From: an uncultured Eubacteriales bacterium
GTDB lineage: Bacteria > Bacillota > Clostridia > Lachnospirales > Lachnospiraceae
Assembly: GCA_900315305.1 (NCBI GenBank)
Contig: OMYS01000008.1
Coordinates: 1-46,739, forward strand
DNA length: 46,739 nt
Reading direction: 5' to 3'
Part shown: positions 14,796-23,120 of the stretch, piece after piece
Numbering within the stretch: the stretch's first letter is position 1
How the letters are laid out: each line of letters opens with the position of its first letter
Made by a program: the position numbers and the translations under genes
The notes under the pieces: generated by a model
What the model was told of the DNA's origin: nothing
Seen by the model: the letters and a program-made list of their open reading frames with translations, nothing else
The model's database searches: none

Positions 14796-15926
14796 ATGAT
14801 TATTATGGATCTCAAGCTTGATAATTTGAAAGCCTTTCATCATTTTCATATGAATATGGCTTATCCGAAGAAGGTCGTGAATTCTTCAATTCCAGAAGAG
14901 CATTTGTCTCATCATCCGAATTTCAGATACAAAAAGCTGAACATTATTTTAGGCGCCAATGCGACCGGAAAGACAAGTATCGGAATCCTTCTACGTGATA
15001 TCTTTGGTTTTATTAGTAAAAAAAGCTACGGGCAATTAGTAAGTAATATCGCGGACAGGCGAAGTCCGGCTATGTTTCAAATCGACTTCATTCCGGATGG
15101 AACATATGAATTATACCGATTGAAGACAGTCTTTGAGGCATCAGAGAATGGCTATTTTACAAATGAAATGATTCATGCGTCCGTGGGCAGTGTCACTATA
15201 CATACAGACGATAATTACGAAAGGTGCGCGTCTCGTCTTGAGAAGCTTCCGTCTCAGAACCTTCTGTGGAATGTCGCGCTTGAAAAAATCCCTGCATTTG
15301 CATGGTATCTGACAAGACCTGATAGTGCCGCATTAGTAAATCTGCAGAACAAGGCCAATAAGAACTATCTTAAAATTTTTGACACGACATTAAAGGCCAT
15401 CGATCCATCTATTGTGAAGGTCGAGGCAATTCCAGGAACTGATGCGTCTTATTTAATCAAGCCCAAGAATACGGATATTCTTATTCAGCAGGGAGAAATT
15501 CTTAAACCTGAACTGCTGTCTAGTGGAACACGGGCAGGAATTGACATTGCAGACATGATGGCATGGGTGATTAATCAATGGAGTGCGTTTTTTTACTGCG
15601 ATGAGAAATTCTCGTATATGTATACGGATATTGAGAAAGCATTCCTTGCCGTTATGGTTGAAAAGCTGCCATCAGATGGACAGATTTTCTTTACGACGCA
15701 CAATCTGGATATATTGGACATGCCCTATCCGAAGCATTCTTTTACTTTTTTGAAGAAGGATGTGAATCAGCCGGACAAACCCATTTCCTGTATCTATGCT
15801 TCTGATTTTTTGAAGCGCAATACAGATTCTCTGAGAAATGCTGTAGAAAATGATCTGTTCTCCGCTGCACCTTCAGTTGACAAAGTATATGAGTTGGCTG
15901 ATTTCACAAAGGATGATCGTCTATGA
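14796..15926 (+). CDS. AAA15/OLD-like ATPase, candidate anti-phage defence
   Basis: Encodes 376 residues. The N-terminus starts the ABC/SMC-like ATPase fold (LKLDNLKAFHHF) with Walker A GANATGKTS at about 53-61. A signature-like LSSGTRAGIDIADM sits near residue 247 and a Walker B-like AFFYCDE near 269. A switch motif TTHNLDILDMP lies near 302. This is the pattern of AAA15/AAA21 ATPases found in OLD, PARIS (AriA) and other abortive-infection systems. It overlaps the next gene by 4 bp (ATGA), so the two products are made together. Base composition is lower in GC than the flanks. AAAGGAG lies 9 nt before the ATG. The exact system cannot be named from sequence alone. Confidence 0.75.
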   Translation: MIIMDLKLDNLKAFHHFHMNMAYPKKVVNSSIPEEHLSHHPNFRYKKLNIILGANATGKTSIGILLRDIFGFISKKSYGQLVSNIADRRSPAMFQIDFIPDGTYELYRLKTVFEASENGYFTNEMIHASVGSVTIHTDDNYERCASRLEKLPSQNLLWNVALEKIPAFAWYLTRPDSAALVNLQNKANKNYLKIFDTTLKAIDPSIVKVEAIPGTDASYLIKPKNTDILIQQGEILKPELLSSGTRAGIDIADMMAWVINQWSAFFYCDEKFSYMYTDIEKAFLAVMVEKLPSDGQIFFTTHNLDILDMPYPKHSFTFLKKDVNQPDKPISCIYASDFLKRNTDSLRNAVENDLFSAAPSVDKVYELADFTKDDRL

Positions 15927-16426
15927 AAAATTATTGCTATTTCGTTGAGGGGCAGGATGAAAAGAAAATCATCGATACCCTGAAGACAGAGCTGAAGTTG
16001 ATTCAGCCAGGAAAAGTCCAGATCGTCAATCCGGTTCAGGAGAGGATCAAAGCCAGTAGGTTGAACTCGCTTACGATGGATACGACGATTATTCTCGTGT
16101 TCGACACTGATACGAGTAGTGCCCAGATACTCATACAGAATATAAATTTCATCAAGAGCAGACCGAATATTTCTAAAGTTGTCTGCATTACGCAGGTGAG
16201 AAATTTGGAAGATGAGCTTTTGAGAAGCTGTTCCATTTCGCATATACGAGAATTGACTAATAGCAAATCTGATCGCGAATACAAATCAGATCTGATAAAA
16301 ATATCCAATCTGGCTAATCGATTAAATGCATGCGGATTTGAACAAAGTAAATTCTGGGCGAAACAGGCTTCAGGTGTGTTCGGACAAATCGTGAATCAGG
16401 CCGACGAGATACGCAAAATTCGGTAA
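15923..16426 (+). CDS. small TOPRIM-like (RloB/AriB-type) partner protein
   Basis: Encodes 167 residues. An early strand with an acidic residue (YCYFVEGQDEKKI, Glu 9) and a later ILVFDTDTSS with the DxD motif (about 78-80) are arranged as in TOPRIM folds. A conserved-looking NLEDELLRSC follows near residue 103. TOPRIM nucleases are the effectors of OLD, PARIS and RloB-containing systems, where the AAA partner holds or triggers them. It is shorter than AriB-type proteins (about 300 residues in my recollection), so it may be a minimal effector. It is coupled to the AAA gene by the ATGA overlap. The family assignment rests on motif order only. Confidence 0.6.
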   Translation: MKNYCYFVEGQDEKKIIDTLKTELKLIQPGKVQIVNPVQERIKASRLNSLTMDTTIILVFDTDTSSAQILIQNINFIKSRPNISKVVCITQVRNLEDELLRSCSISHIRELTNSKSDREYKSDLIKISNLANRLNACGFEQSKFWAKQASGVFGQIVNQADEIRKIR

Positions 16427-16519
16427 GGATTCGGGATGAAATTGTTGTCAGACAAACGTACCATTAAATATCTTGAGACATACGTCCAGCTTGCTTTACC
16501 TTTTTACAGTAGAATGCAA

Positions 16520-16562
16520 AAAAAGTAAAGGTTTTGATGGTTCTATCGAGGAAAAAGTAAAG
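16520..16562. repeat. direct repeat AAAAAGTAAAG in the intergenic gap
   Basis: The 11-mer AAAAAGTAAAG occurs at 16520-16530 and 16552-16562, 32 bp apart (start to start), and a complementary GCTTTACC lies upstream near 16493. It sits between the TOPRIM-like gene and the convergent AraC gene. It could be a protein site or the scar of an insertion. Confidence 0.3.
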
Positions 16563-16597
16563 CTTCTTGTTATATTCCTTCTCTCGAAATTATCACG

Positions 16598-17458
16598 CTA
16601 ATCTGAGAGCCGCTTCCGGAACGCAGACGGAGAGAAGCCCCGCTGCCGATGAAAGAGCCGACTGAAGTACAGCGGATTGTCATAGCCGACGATGCGCGCG
16701 ATCTCGGAGACGGGGTACTGCGTCGTCTCGAGGAGCATCTGTGCATTTGTCATGCGGGCATTCAGGATATACTGCATCGGCGTCGTGCCCGTATATTTCC
16801 TGAAATTGCGGATGAACCAGCTGATACTCATACCACGCGATCTCGCATAGTCCTCAATGCTGATGTCACTGCTGTAGTTCTCGCTAAAATACCGGACCGC
16901 GAGGTCCATCTCATGGTCAAGATACGGGTCAGAGATACGCCGCTCCTTCTTCAGCTCCCGGTGAATCGTGATAAGAAGCTCCCGCAGCAGAATTGTCAGC
17001 ATTTCCTCGTAGTCGTCCCGGCAGCGCTGAAGCTCTTCGATCATGCACTTAAACAGCTCTGCATATACGGGTGAGGTTCCGACATACAGCACCCGCATAT
17101 CATCGGAAATGCCGTATTTCCGCAGGATATTCTTGACATTCCCGCCCGTAAAATGAACCCAGTACACCTCCGTCTTGTCTGCGCCGTAATATTCGTACTT
17201 CTGCAGCTCCTTCGGGCGGTAGAGCACCATATTGCCGGCTGTGACAATGGTTTCATTTTCTTCACTTCCAAAATGAAAATGCGCTTTCCCGGCGCTGATA
17301 TAAATGATCTGGTAGTCGACGCGGCCGCGCGGGCGATAGGTCGGAAGCTTAGGCCGCGTTTTTAAGCGATACGTGCCGCAGCTTCCGACAATCAGCGGCC
17401 GGCTCTTATCCTTGAAATCGATGGCAGAGTTGTGCAGATATCCTGAGTTCAGATACAT
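16598..17458 (-). CDS. AraC family transcriptional regulator
   Basis: Encodes 286 residues from ATG 17458, chosen because GGAGG lies 7 nt upstream; the frame stays open 47 codons further without a ribosome site. The N-terminal half resembles a cupin-type effector domain (YQIIYISAGKAHFHF, then MVLYRPKELQKYEYYG). The C-terminal 100 residues hold two helix-turn-helix units (SIEDYARSRGMSISWFIRNF and VSEIARIVGYDNPLYFSRLF) with the PS.FR ending. It is divergent from the sugar symporter at 17637 and most likely controls it in response to the transported sugar. Confidence 0.88.
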   Translation of the reverse strand: MYLNSGYLHNSAIDFKDKSRPLIVGSCGTYRLKTRPKLPTYRPRGRVDYQIIYISAGKAHFHFGSEENETIVTAGNMVLYRPKELQKYEYYGADKTEVYWVHFTGGNVKNILRKYGISDDMRVLYVGTSPVYAELFKCMIEELQRCRDDYEEMLTILLRELLITIHRELKKERRISDPYLDHEMDLAVRYFSENYSSDISIEDYARSRGMSISWFIRNFRKYTGTTPMQYILNARMTNAQMLLETTQYPVSEIARIVGYDNPLYFSRLFHRQRGFSPSAFRKRLSD

Positions 17459-17636
17459 AGACGTGCCTCCACATAAAGCTTTCCAGTAACGGATCGTATC
17501 ATTTTGTGCATGTCCTGTCCAGTATCCTTTATGTACAAATCCCTGCGCAAACAGTAGTATAAAAACCGCAAAAACAGGCCTGAAGGATGCGTGGCACATC
17601 TAAAAAAGTGTAACTATTCATATGAGGAAACAGATC

Positions 17637-18998
17637 ATGGAAGAAAAGAAATACTTGAAATGGTACAACAAGGTCGGCTATGGCTGCGGGGATATTGCAG
17701 GAAATGTTGTGTATGCGCTTCTGGCGGCGTTTGTCATGATTTTCCTGACCGATACGGTCGGCCTGAATGCGGGAATTGTCGGCGTATTAATCGCGGTGTC
17801 GAAGGTGTTTGACGGCATCAGCGATATTTTCTTCGGCGCGATGATCGACAAGACGAAGAGCCGGATGGGGAAGGCCAGACCGTGGATGTTCTACGGCTAC
17901 TTCGGCTGCGCCGTGTGTCTCGTCGCGATCTTCAGCGTCCCGGCCAGTATGGGAAAGCTGGCCCAGTACATCTGGTTTTTCATCGCATATACGCTGCTCA
18001 ATGCGGGATTTTACACCGCAAATAACATCGCGTATTCGGCTCTCACGGCGCTCGTCACCAGAAATAATGAGGAGCGCGTGCAAATGGGCTCGATTAGGTT
18101 TATGTTCGCGTTCGGGACAAATATGCTGATTCAGGCCATTACCGTCGGCTGGGTGGCAAGGCTCGGCGGAGGCGCCGCTGCCTGGCGGACTGTTGCCATT
18201 GTCTACGCGGTGATCGGCGTCATCGCGAATACGCTGTCTGTATTTTCCGTGAGGGAGCTCTCTGATGAGGAACTGGCGGGCGGTACAGAGAGCAGGAGAG
18301 AAGAGAGCTACCGCCTCATCGACGCGTTCCGTATTCTTGTCCGCAACAAATATTTCCTCATGATCTGCGGCGTCTACCTTCTCATGCAGCTCTACACGGC
18401 GACGCTCGGCATGGGCATCTACTACATGAAATACGTCCTCGGAAATGAACGGCTCTTCGGCACATTTTCATGGGCGGTCAACATCCCGATGATCGCGGGC
18501 CTCGTGCTCACGCCGGCCCTTGTGCAGAAATTCCGCGGCATGTACCGCTTAAACCTCACAGGCTATATGGTCGGCACGGCAGGGCGTCTCGGCGTCGTCA
18601 TCGCTGGATACCTCGGCAGTGTGCCGCTTATGCTCCTCTTTACAGCGGTTGCTGCGCTCGGCATGAGTCCGCTCCAGGGCGACATGAACGCGCTGATCGC
18701 GACAACCTCAGAGTACACGCGTCTCACAACGGGCAAAAAAGTCGACGGGACGATGTATTCCTGCACATCCTTCGGAACGAAGGTCGGCGGCGGACTCGGG
18801 ACAGCCATCGCCGGCTGGATGCTCGCAGGAAGCGGCTATGTGCAGAATGCGGCCTCGCAGCCCTTATCCACGATCCATATGCTCCATGTCATGTACCTCT
18901 GGCTCCCGATGGTCTTTAATTTTATGATTACGCTCGTCCTTATTCGTCTCAAGGTCGAGCAGGCCAATGAGCGGGAGAGGTCGAAAGAGAACAGATGA
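17637..18998 (+). CDS. GPH-family sugar:cation symporter (MFS)
   Basis: Encodes 453 residues from ATG 17637, with GAGG 9-10 nt upstream; an ATG at 17622 is also in frame. About twelve membrane segments are visible. The family signature appears as GYGCGDIAGN near the N-terminus and D.....KTKSRMGKARPWM in the first cytoplasmic loop, typical of glycoside-pentoside-hexuronide transporters of the MelB/UidB type. No glycosidase is next to it, so the substrate (a glycoside, pentoside or glucuronide) is open. It probably works with the divergent AraC regulator. A terminator follows at 19010. Confidence 0.88.
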   Translation: MEEKKYLKWYNKVGYGCGDIAGNVVYALLAAFVMIFLTDTVGLNAGIVGVLIAVSKVFDGISDIFFGAMIDKTKSRMGKARPWMFYGYFGCAVCLVAIFSVPASMGKLAQYIWFFIAYTLLNAGFYTANNIAYSALTALVTRNNEERVQMGSIRFMFAFGTNMLIQAITVGWVARLGGGAAAWRTVAIVYAVIGVIANTLSVFSVRELSDEELAGGTESRREESYRLIDAFRILVRNKYFLMICGVYLLMQLYTATLGMGIYYMKYVLGNERLFGTFSWAVNIPMIAGLVLTPALVQKFRGMYRLNLTGYMVGTAGRLGVVIAGYLGSVPLMLLFTAVAALGMSPLQGDMNALIATTSEYTRLTTGKKVDGTMYSCTSFGTKVGGGLGTAIAGWMLAGSGYVQNAASQPLSTIHMLHVMYLWLPMVFNFMITLVLIRLKVEQANERERSKENR

Positions 18999-19009
18999 GT
19001 TTTGTCAAA

Positions 19010-19038
19010 ATGACCGCCAAGATCGGCGGCCATTTTTT
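19010..19038 (+). terminator. intrinsic terminator of the symporter
   Basis: ATG, one mismatch, CCGCC pairs with GGCGG, one mismatch, CAT around an AAGATC loop, followed by a run of six T. It begins 12 bp after the symporter stop codon. Confidence 0.75.
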
Positions 19039-19122
19039 CTTCGGTATTTTTTCGCCATAAGATATAGGGCCGGGCATCTGTACCATTTTTTTGCGCTGTG
19101 CTATTATAAATGTAACGCAACT

Positions 19123-19171
19123 ATTCAGCACCCCGGACTCGGAACGCTTTGCGTTCCTTGTTGTGCTGAAT
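19123..19171. repeat. long inverted repeat (ATTCAGCAC ... GTGCTGAAT)
   Basis: A 9-bp outer stem (19123-19131 with 19163-19171) encloses an inner stem GGAACG/CGTTCC (19141-19146, 19152-19157). It stands just before the GGTGTC repeat cluster, with no gene inside. It may be part of the same mobile repeat array or a separate structured element. Confidence 0.5.
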
Positions 19172-19178
19172 AATTACA

Positions 19179-19361
19179 ACGTTCGGGTGTCAGGTTCCAC
19201 GTTCGGGTGTCACACGTTCGGGTGTCCACGTTCGGGTGTCAGGTTCCCATAAAAATTTTATAAATAAATCGAGACGAATGTTTATGATTTTTTAATCGGA
19301 ACCTGACACCCCCACGGAGCCCCCCCCCGCGGACACCCCCACGGTGGACACCCCCACGGTG
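19179..19361. repeat. REP/MITE-like repeat cluster with nested ends
   Basis: The core is a 76-bp element (19235-19310) bounded by GGTGTCAGGTTCC and its reverse complement. On its left, ACGTTCGGGTGTC appears four times (starts 19179, 19199, 19214 and 19228), two of them running on into AGGTTCC. On its right, GACACCCCCACGG appears three times (starts 19305, 19332 and 19347), with a run of C between. The core recurs at 37794-37869 in opposite orientation with 74 of 76 bases identical. GGTGTCAGGTTCC ends are of a type linked in my memory to IS200-like REP transposases. No transposase is in the window, so mobility would be in trans. Confidence 0.75.
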
Positions 19362-19397
19362 CGGTCTGACCGCTTAAGAAAGTGCGAGGAAAATGCG

Positions 19398-20234
19398 ATG
19401 AAGCTCGGTATGGCGCAGATGTGTATGGCAGATGATATGGACGTAAATCTCGGACACGCGGAGGCTTTCTGCAGGGAAGCCGCCGCGAAGGGCTGTGATC
19501 TTTTATTTTTCCCGGAGATTCAGCTCACTCACTTCTTCCCGCAGTACACGAAGGACCACTATCCGGACGGGCAGATCGAGTCCTGGTGCCTTGGGACTGA
19601 CTCGGTCTACGTCCGCTGCCTGCAGGAAATGGCCCGTGCGAACCACATCTACCTGTCTCCGAACGTTTATCTAAGTCTCGATGGAAAACCGTACGATTCC
19701 TCGCTCTTTATCCGGCCGGACGGGACGATTGAGGGCATCTCGAAGATAGTTCATGTCGCTGAGGCTCCGCAGTTCTATGAGCAGGATTACTACACACCTT
19801 CGGATGATGGCTTCAAGGTCTTCGACACCCCGTTCGGAAAGGTTGCGATCGTCATTTGCTATGACCGGCACATCCCGGAGAGCATCCGGCTGTGCACGCT
19901 CATGGGTGCGGATCTTATTATCATTCCGACGGCCAATGTGACCGCTGAGCCGCTTGATTTATTTGCCTGGGAGATTCGTGTGCAGGCGATGCAGAATCAG
20001 GTCTTTGTTGCTATGTGCAACCGGACGGGCCGCGAGGGCGGGGTCGAATTTGCCGGCGAATCGATCGTCGCAGATCCGTGCGGAAACCTTGTGTGCCTCG
20101 CAGACAGTCGGGAGCAGCTTGTGACCTGCCGGATCGATCTTGCGGACTCAGGCAGATGGCAGAAGAAGATGCCGTATCTTAGCACAAGGCGGCCGGAGTG
20201 CTACGGACTGCTGACAAAAGAAATAAAGGAGTGA
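19398..20234 (+). CDS. carbon-nitrogen hydrolase (nitrilase superfamily)
   Basis: Encodes 278 residues from ATG 19398 with GAGGA 7 nt upstream; the open frame runs back into the repeat cluster but the fold starts at MKLGMAQM. The Glu-Lys-Cys catalytic triad is visible as E40 (FFPEI), K116 (ISKIV) and C154 (VICYDRHIPES). The layout fits N-carbamoylputrescine amidase and omega-amidase-like enzymes that hydrolyse amides, but the substrate is not settled. It is followed 6 bp later by the hypothetical gene at 20241 and then by a small membrane protein, a possible three-gene unit. Confidence 0.85.
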   Translation: MKLGMAQMCMADDMDVNLGHAEAFCREAAAKGCDLLFFPEIQLTHFFPQYTKDHYPDGQIESWCLGTDSVYVRCLQEMARANHIYLSPNVYLSLDGKPYDSSLFIRPDGTIEGISKIVHVAEAPQFYEQDYYTPSDDGFKVFDTPFGKVAIVICYDRHIPESIRLCTLMGADLIIIPTANVTAEPLDLFAWEIRVQAMQNQVFVAMCNRTGREGGVEFAGESIVADPCGNLVCLADSREQLVTCRIDLADSGRWQKKMPYLSTRRPECYGLLTKEIKE

Positions 20235-20240
20235 TTATTT

Positions 20241-20783
20241 ATGGCATACATGGATTTTATGGACGCATTTGAAAAGAAGATCGAGGAGGAGGGCACGGAC
20301 TTCCTGACCGGACTCCTCAACTCACTTTACTCGGAAGGACTGGTGCTGGACGGGCAGTCTTATTCGGTACGCCGCATGTCCGATGAGATTGTGGACGACA
20401 GCGGTGAGACAAAAAAGGTAAAAACCGGTTTTTTCTGCTTCCCGCAGAATGGTGAGAAGGACCGTCTGTTCCAGGGTGGTGCATTTTATATCGCATCGGA
20501 CCTCATAAATGTCGATGGAAAGCAGGCTTCTTTTTCGAATCCCGGAAAGCCTGACTATGTGATGCCCGACAAGCAAGTCGTCTATTACGGCATGGTTGCG
20601 ACGAAGGCGCGGAAGCTCCTCAAGGAGCAGAATGCCAATTCCTTCCTGTTCCACGACGTCACCATCACGACGCCGGAGGGAAAAACCGAGCTGCTCGACG
20701 GCTTTGATTTCAGTCAGCACAAGCTTTTTATGCTCGGCCTCTACGGAAATGAATACAAGATCGGGATCCGGGAGCGGAGCTGA
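20241..20783 (+). CDS. hypothetical soluble protein
   Basis: Encodes 180 residues with no membrane segment or signal peptide. It has an acidic N-terminus (DFMDAFEKKIEEEGTDF) and a mixed beta-rich middle with repeated aromatic residues. No family is recognised. It begins 6 bp after the nitrilase stop behind AAGGAG, so it is almost certainly co-translated with it and may act in the same pathway. The length and regular codon use support a real gene. Confidence 0.7.
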   Translation: MAYMDFMDAFEKKIEEEGTDFLTGLLNSLYSEGLVLDGQSYSVRRMSDEIVDDSGETKKVKTGFFCFPQNGEKDRLFQGGAFYIASDLINVDGKQASFSNPGKPDYVMPDKQVVYYGMVATKARKLLKEQNANSFLFHDVTITTPEGKTELLDGFDFSQHKLFMLGLYGNEYKIGIRERS

Positions 20784-20787
20784 ACCC

Positions 20788-20867
20788 GACTTATGATGGA
20801 AAGGTGAAAGCGTCCATGAACCTGGAGACCATCGTATGCAGCGATCTGAATTTGACTTATGATGGAA
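20788..20867. repeat. direct repeat GACTTATGATGGAA
   Basis: The 14-mer occurs at 20788-20801 and 20854-20867, each followed by a G-rich stretch. The second copy supplies the AAGGGG ribosome site of the membrane-protein gene at 20878. The first copy leads into a short frame that soon stops, so this may be a small duplication of a translation start region. Confidence 0.5.
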
Positions 20868-20877
20868 GGGGAAACGT

Positions 20878-21288
20878 ATGGCACTGTGGCTGATTGTGGA
20901 TCTTCTTGTGTACGGCGGCAGTACATTTTTGTGCCTGCACGCGCGCGGCGAGTCTCTGACAGTTTCTCTTATTATGACAATCCTGGCTGCTCTCTGCACA
21001 GGAATCACAATGCGGAGAGCGGCTGCCGCCGGTTTTCCGGAACAGGCCGGACGGAGGTACCTGTCTCTTTTCTTCTGCCCGCTGCATGGCCTTCAGTACC
21101 TGTATTGCCTCTTTATGTTCTATGCCATGCTGTTTGAAGGAAAACTCATCATTCCGTTCCTCGGGATCAGCCTGCCGTATGCATGGTCAACCTTTCTGGG
21201 GCTTCTCGGACATTTGGTCATCGGCAGTCTGATCACGGTCGTCTGCATGACAGTTGTGAACCTGTTTCTCAATCTGTTCTGGACGTGA
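20878..21288 (+). CDS. small membrane protein
   Basis: Encodes 136 residues with about four membrane segments (about 5-20, 26-43, 62-85 and 100-132). ATG 20878 has AAGGGG upstream. No family is recognised. It lies 94 bp after the hypothetical gene at 20241 and could be the last gene of the nitrilase unit. Function unknown. Confidence 0.65.
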   Translation: MALWLIVDLLVYGGSTFLCLHARGESLTVSLIMTILAALCTGITMRRAAAAGFPEQAGRRYLSLFFCPLHGLQYLYCLFMFYAMLFEGKLIIPFLGISLPYAWSTFLGLLGHLVIGSLITVVCMTVVNLFLNLFWT

Positions 21289-21366
21289 CTTGCGTACATT
21301 TTCGGCGAACTACTCGGTCGTTAAATGGACGGGAATTCCTGCCAGGCCGTTTAAACCGTAATGAAA

Positions 21367-21409
21367 ATGCGGGGCCGTTTTCAGAGCACACGTCCTGTGG
21401 GCAAATTCT
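21367..21409. repeat. dispersed 43-bp repeat, copy A
   Basis: This 43-bp stretch matches 23546-23588 at 37 positions, sharing CCGTTTTCAG and GTCCTGTGGGCA. It lies in the gap just before the LOG-family gene. Both copies read as AGPFS...SCGQIL in one frame, so it is either a coding scar or a small mobile repeat. Confidence 0.5.
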
Positions 21410-21441
21410 GCACAAGTTTCGAATAAAAAGGAGCTTAAAAA

Positions 21442-21975
21442 ATGAATATCACGGTATATCTAGGCGCAAATAACGGAAATGAACGTATGCGTCAGGCGGC
21501 GGAACAGCTTGGCACCTGGATCGGACAGAACGGAAATCAGCTGGTTTACGGAGGCTCAAAATCCGGACTGATGGGAATTCTGGCAGAAGCAGCTCTTCGA
21601 GCCGGCGGAAAGGTGATTGGTGTCGAGCCAAAGGCATTTGTGGATGACTGTCTGCAGCTGGAAGGGATCACGAAACTGATTGTCACAGAAAATATGACAG
21701 AGAGAAAGGCCAGAATGATCGAGCTTGGCGATGCCTTCATTGCATTTCCGGGTGGAACAGGAACTCTGGAAGAAATTGCGGAAGTCATGTCGAAGAAAGC
21801 ACTTGGACAGCTGGATGGTCCCTGCATTTTTTTCAATCTGGAAGGCTATTATAACAGTCTTCGGAATCAGCTGGAAACGATGATTTCGTACGGTCTTTCA
21901 TCGTCAAAGCGGCAGGAGGGAATCTATTTCTGCGATACGCTGGAGGATGTTTTGGCCCATATCGAGGGGCATTGA
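21442..21975 (+). CDS. LOG family protein (TIGR00730-type Rossmann fold)
   Basis: Encodes 177 residues. The family motif PGGTGTLEE is present (FPGGTGTLEEIAE, about residues 103-115), together with GGSKSGLMG near residue 37 and a MTERKARM stretch (about 85-92) before it. Such proteins release free bases from nucleoside 5'-monophosphates (cytokinin-activating phosphoribohydrolase) or act on related nucleotides. The ATG has AAGGAG 8 nt upstream. It appears to be a single-gene unit. The cellular role in Bacillota is not clear. Confidence 0.88.
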   Translation: MNITVYLGANNGNERMRQAAEQLGTWIGQNGNQLVYGGSKSGLMGILAEAALRAGGKVIGVEPKAFVDDCLQLEGITKLIVTENMTERKARMIELGDAFIAFPGGTGTLEEIAEVMSKKALGQLDGPCIFFNLEGYYNSLRNQLETMISYGLSSSKRQEGIYFCDTLEDVLAHIEGH

Positions 21976-21985
21976 TAATGACTTA

Positions 21986-22039
21986 CGATACCAGTAAATG
22001 GCAGGGTCGCCTCTTATTATCGATCGATACCAGCAAATG
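21986..22039. repeat. direct repeat CGATACCAG(T/C)AAATG
   Basis: The 15-mer occurs at 21986-22000 and 22025-22039 with one difference, in the short gap after the LOG gene. ATCGATCGAT overlaps the second copy. Function unknown. Confidence 0.4.
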
Positions 22040-22108
22040 AGAATTTGAACCAATAAACAAACCTTTATGCCGCGATGTGTGAGGAGACGACCATAAGGAG
22101 GGATCACT

Positions 22109-22528
22109 ATGTACGACAGAAATAAGGAAATCAATGAAGCCATCCGCGCCGGTGAGCGCGCCCTGTCCAGCCTCCGCGAGGCGGAAAAACAGCTAAACAG
22201 CGCCGGAAACTGGGGTCTGCTTGATATTTTCGGCGGCAACACAATCTCCGGATTCATGAAGCACATGAAGATCAACAATGCCAGCCAGTGCATTGACAAT
22301 GCCCGGAGAGACCTGGAGACCTTCCGGGATGAACTGGGCGATATCCATGAACTTGAAAATCTTAACGTCGATGTCAGCGGCTTTCTCACTTTTGCAGACT
22401 TTTTCCTGGATGGTTTTGTCGCGGACCTCTTTGTTCAGTCGAAGATCAGCAAAGGAAAACAGCAGGTGCGGGAAGCGGAACGGAGAGTGGAAGAGATTCT
22501 GAGGACCCTGCGTGCGCAGGTGTCTTGA
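22109..22528 (+). CDS. hypothetical helical protein
   Basis: Encodes 139 residues, largely alpha-helical with heptad-like charged stretches at both ends (INEAIRAGERALSSLREAEKQL and VREAERRVEEILRTL). A conserved-looking central part reads NWGLLDIFGGNTISGF. It has no signal peptide and perhaps one amphipathic hydrophobic segment (GFLTFADFFLDGFVADLF). I have the impression of having seen similar proteins in other Bacillota but cannot name a function. A strong AAGGAGGG site precedes the ATG. Confidence 0.7.
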   Translation: MYDRNKEINEAIRAGERALSSLREAEKQLNSAGNWGLLDIFGGNTISGFMKHMKINNASQCIDNARRDLETFRDELGDIHELENLNVDVSGFLTFADFFLDGFVADLFVQSKISKGKQQVREAERRVEEILRTLRAQVS

Positions 22529-22643
22529 ATATCTATTGCTCTGGATCCTTGCGCTGAGCATCCTGTCCTTTATCTTATATGGGATCGACAAATTCAAGGA
22601 CAGAGCCGGGGAAAGGGCGGCAATATTTCCTGTTGCCTCCTGA
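22512..22643 (+). pseudogene. truncated DUF1294-like membrane protein
   Basis: A 43-codon frame from GTG 22512 reads as a short hydrophobic helix followed by LYGIDKFKDRAGERA. The LYGIDK motif and the segment before it resemble the N-terminus of DUF1294 membrane proteins as remembered, but the frame stops soon after, before the rest of that domain. It overlaps the end of the preceding gene and has no own ribosome site, so it is most likely a decayed remnant. Confidence 0.5.
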
Positions 22644-22709
22644 ATTCCCGGCGGCATATACTGATGTAGAACAAACCAAATTTCCAATTGTTCTGAAAGG
22701 AGAATGGAC

Positions 22710-23081
22710 ATGAAAATTATCCATACAGACAAGGCTCCGGCTGCGGTAGGCCCGTATTCTCAGGCAACGGAGGTGAATGGCCTCATTTATACGTCCGGCC
22801 AGATCGCCCTGGATCCGGCTACTGGGAACCTGGTCGGAGATACGATCGAGGAGCAGACGGAGCAGGTCATGAAAAATCTCTGCGCCGTATTGGAAGCGGC
22901 CGGCACCAGCCCGGAGAAGGCGGTCAAGACCCTCTGCTTCCTCACTGACATCGGGGACTTTGCGGCCTTTAACGAGGTCTACACAAAGTACTTCACCGGA
23001 AAGCCGGCCCGTTCCTGTGTAGGCATCAGTGCGCTTCCCAAGGGAGCAAAGTGCGAGGTCGAGGTCATCGCCGAGAAATAA
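22710..23081 (+). CDS. ridA: RidA family enamine/imine deaminase
   Basis: Encodes 123 residues from ATG 22710, with AAAGGAG 7 nt upstream; an ATG at 22704 is too close to the ribosome site. Family landmarks include AVGPYSQA near residue 15, YTSGQIALDP in the middle and the active-site Arg in KPARSCVGISALPKGAKCEVEVIA near the C-terminus. RidA hydrolyses reactive enamines such as 2-aminoacrylate made by PLP enzymes. It is a stand-alone gene with its own terminator. Confidence 0.92.
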   Translation: MKIIHTDKAPAAVGPYSQATEVNGLIYTSGQIALDPATGNLVGDTIEEQTEQVMKNLCAVLEAAGTSPEKAVKTLCFLTDIGDFAAFNEVYTKYFTGKPARSCVGISALPKGAKCEVEVIAEK

Positions 23082-23120
23082 GAAGCGGTGCAGGGCTTAT
23101 CGATCGTAAAAACAAAAGGA

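Noticed and set aside
19179..19361. Possible CRISPR array (evenly spaced short repeats)
   Set aside because: The repeat units are 13-20 bp with almost no spacer and are the ends of a palindromic element; no cas genes are near.
20322..21087. Minus-strand frames opposite the 180- and 136-residue genes
   Set aside because: The plus-strand genes have good ribosome sites and operon spacing; these are shadows.
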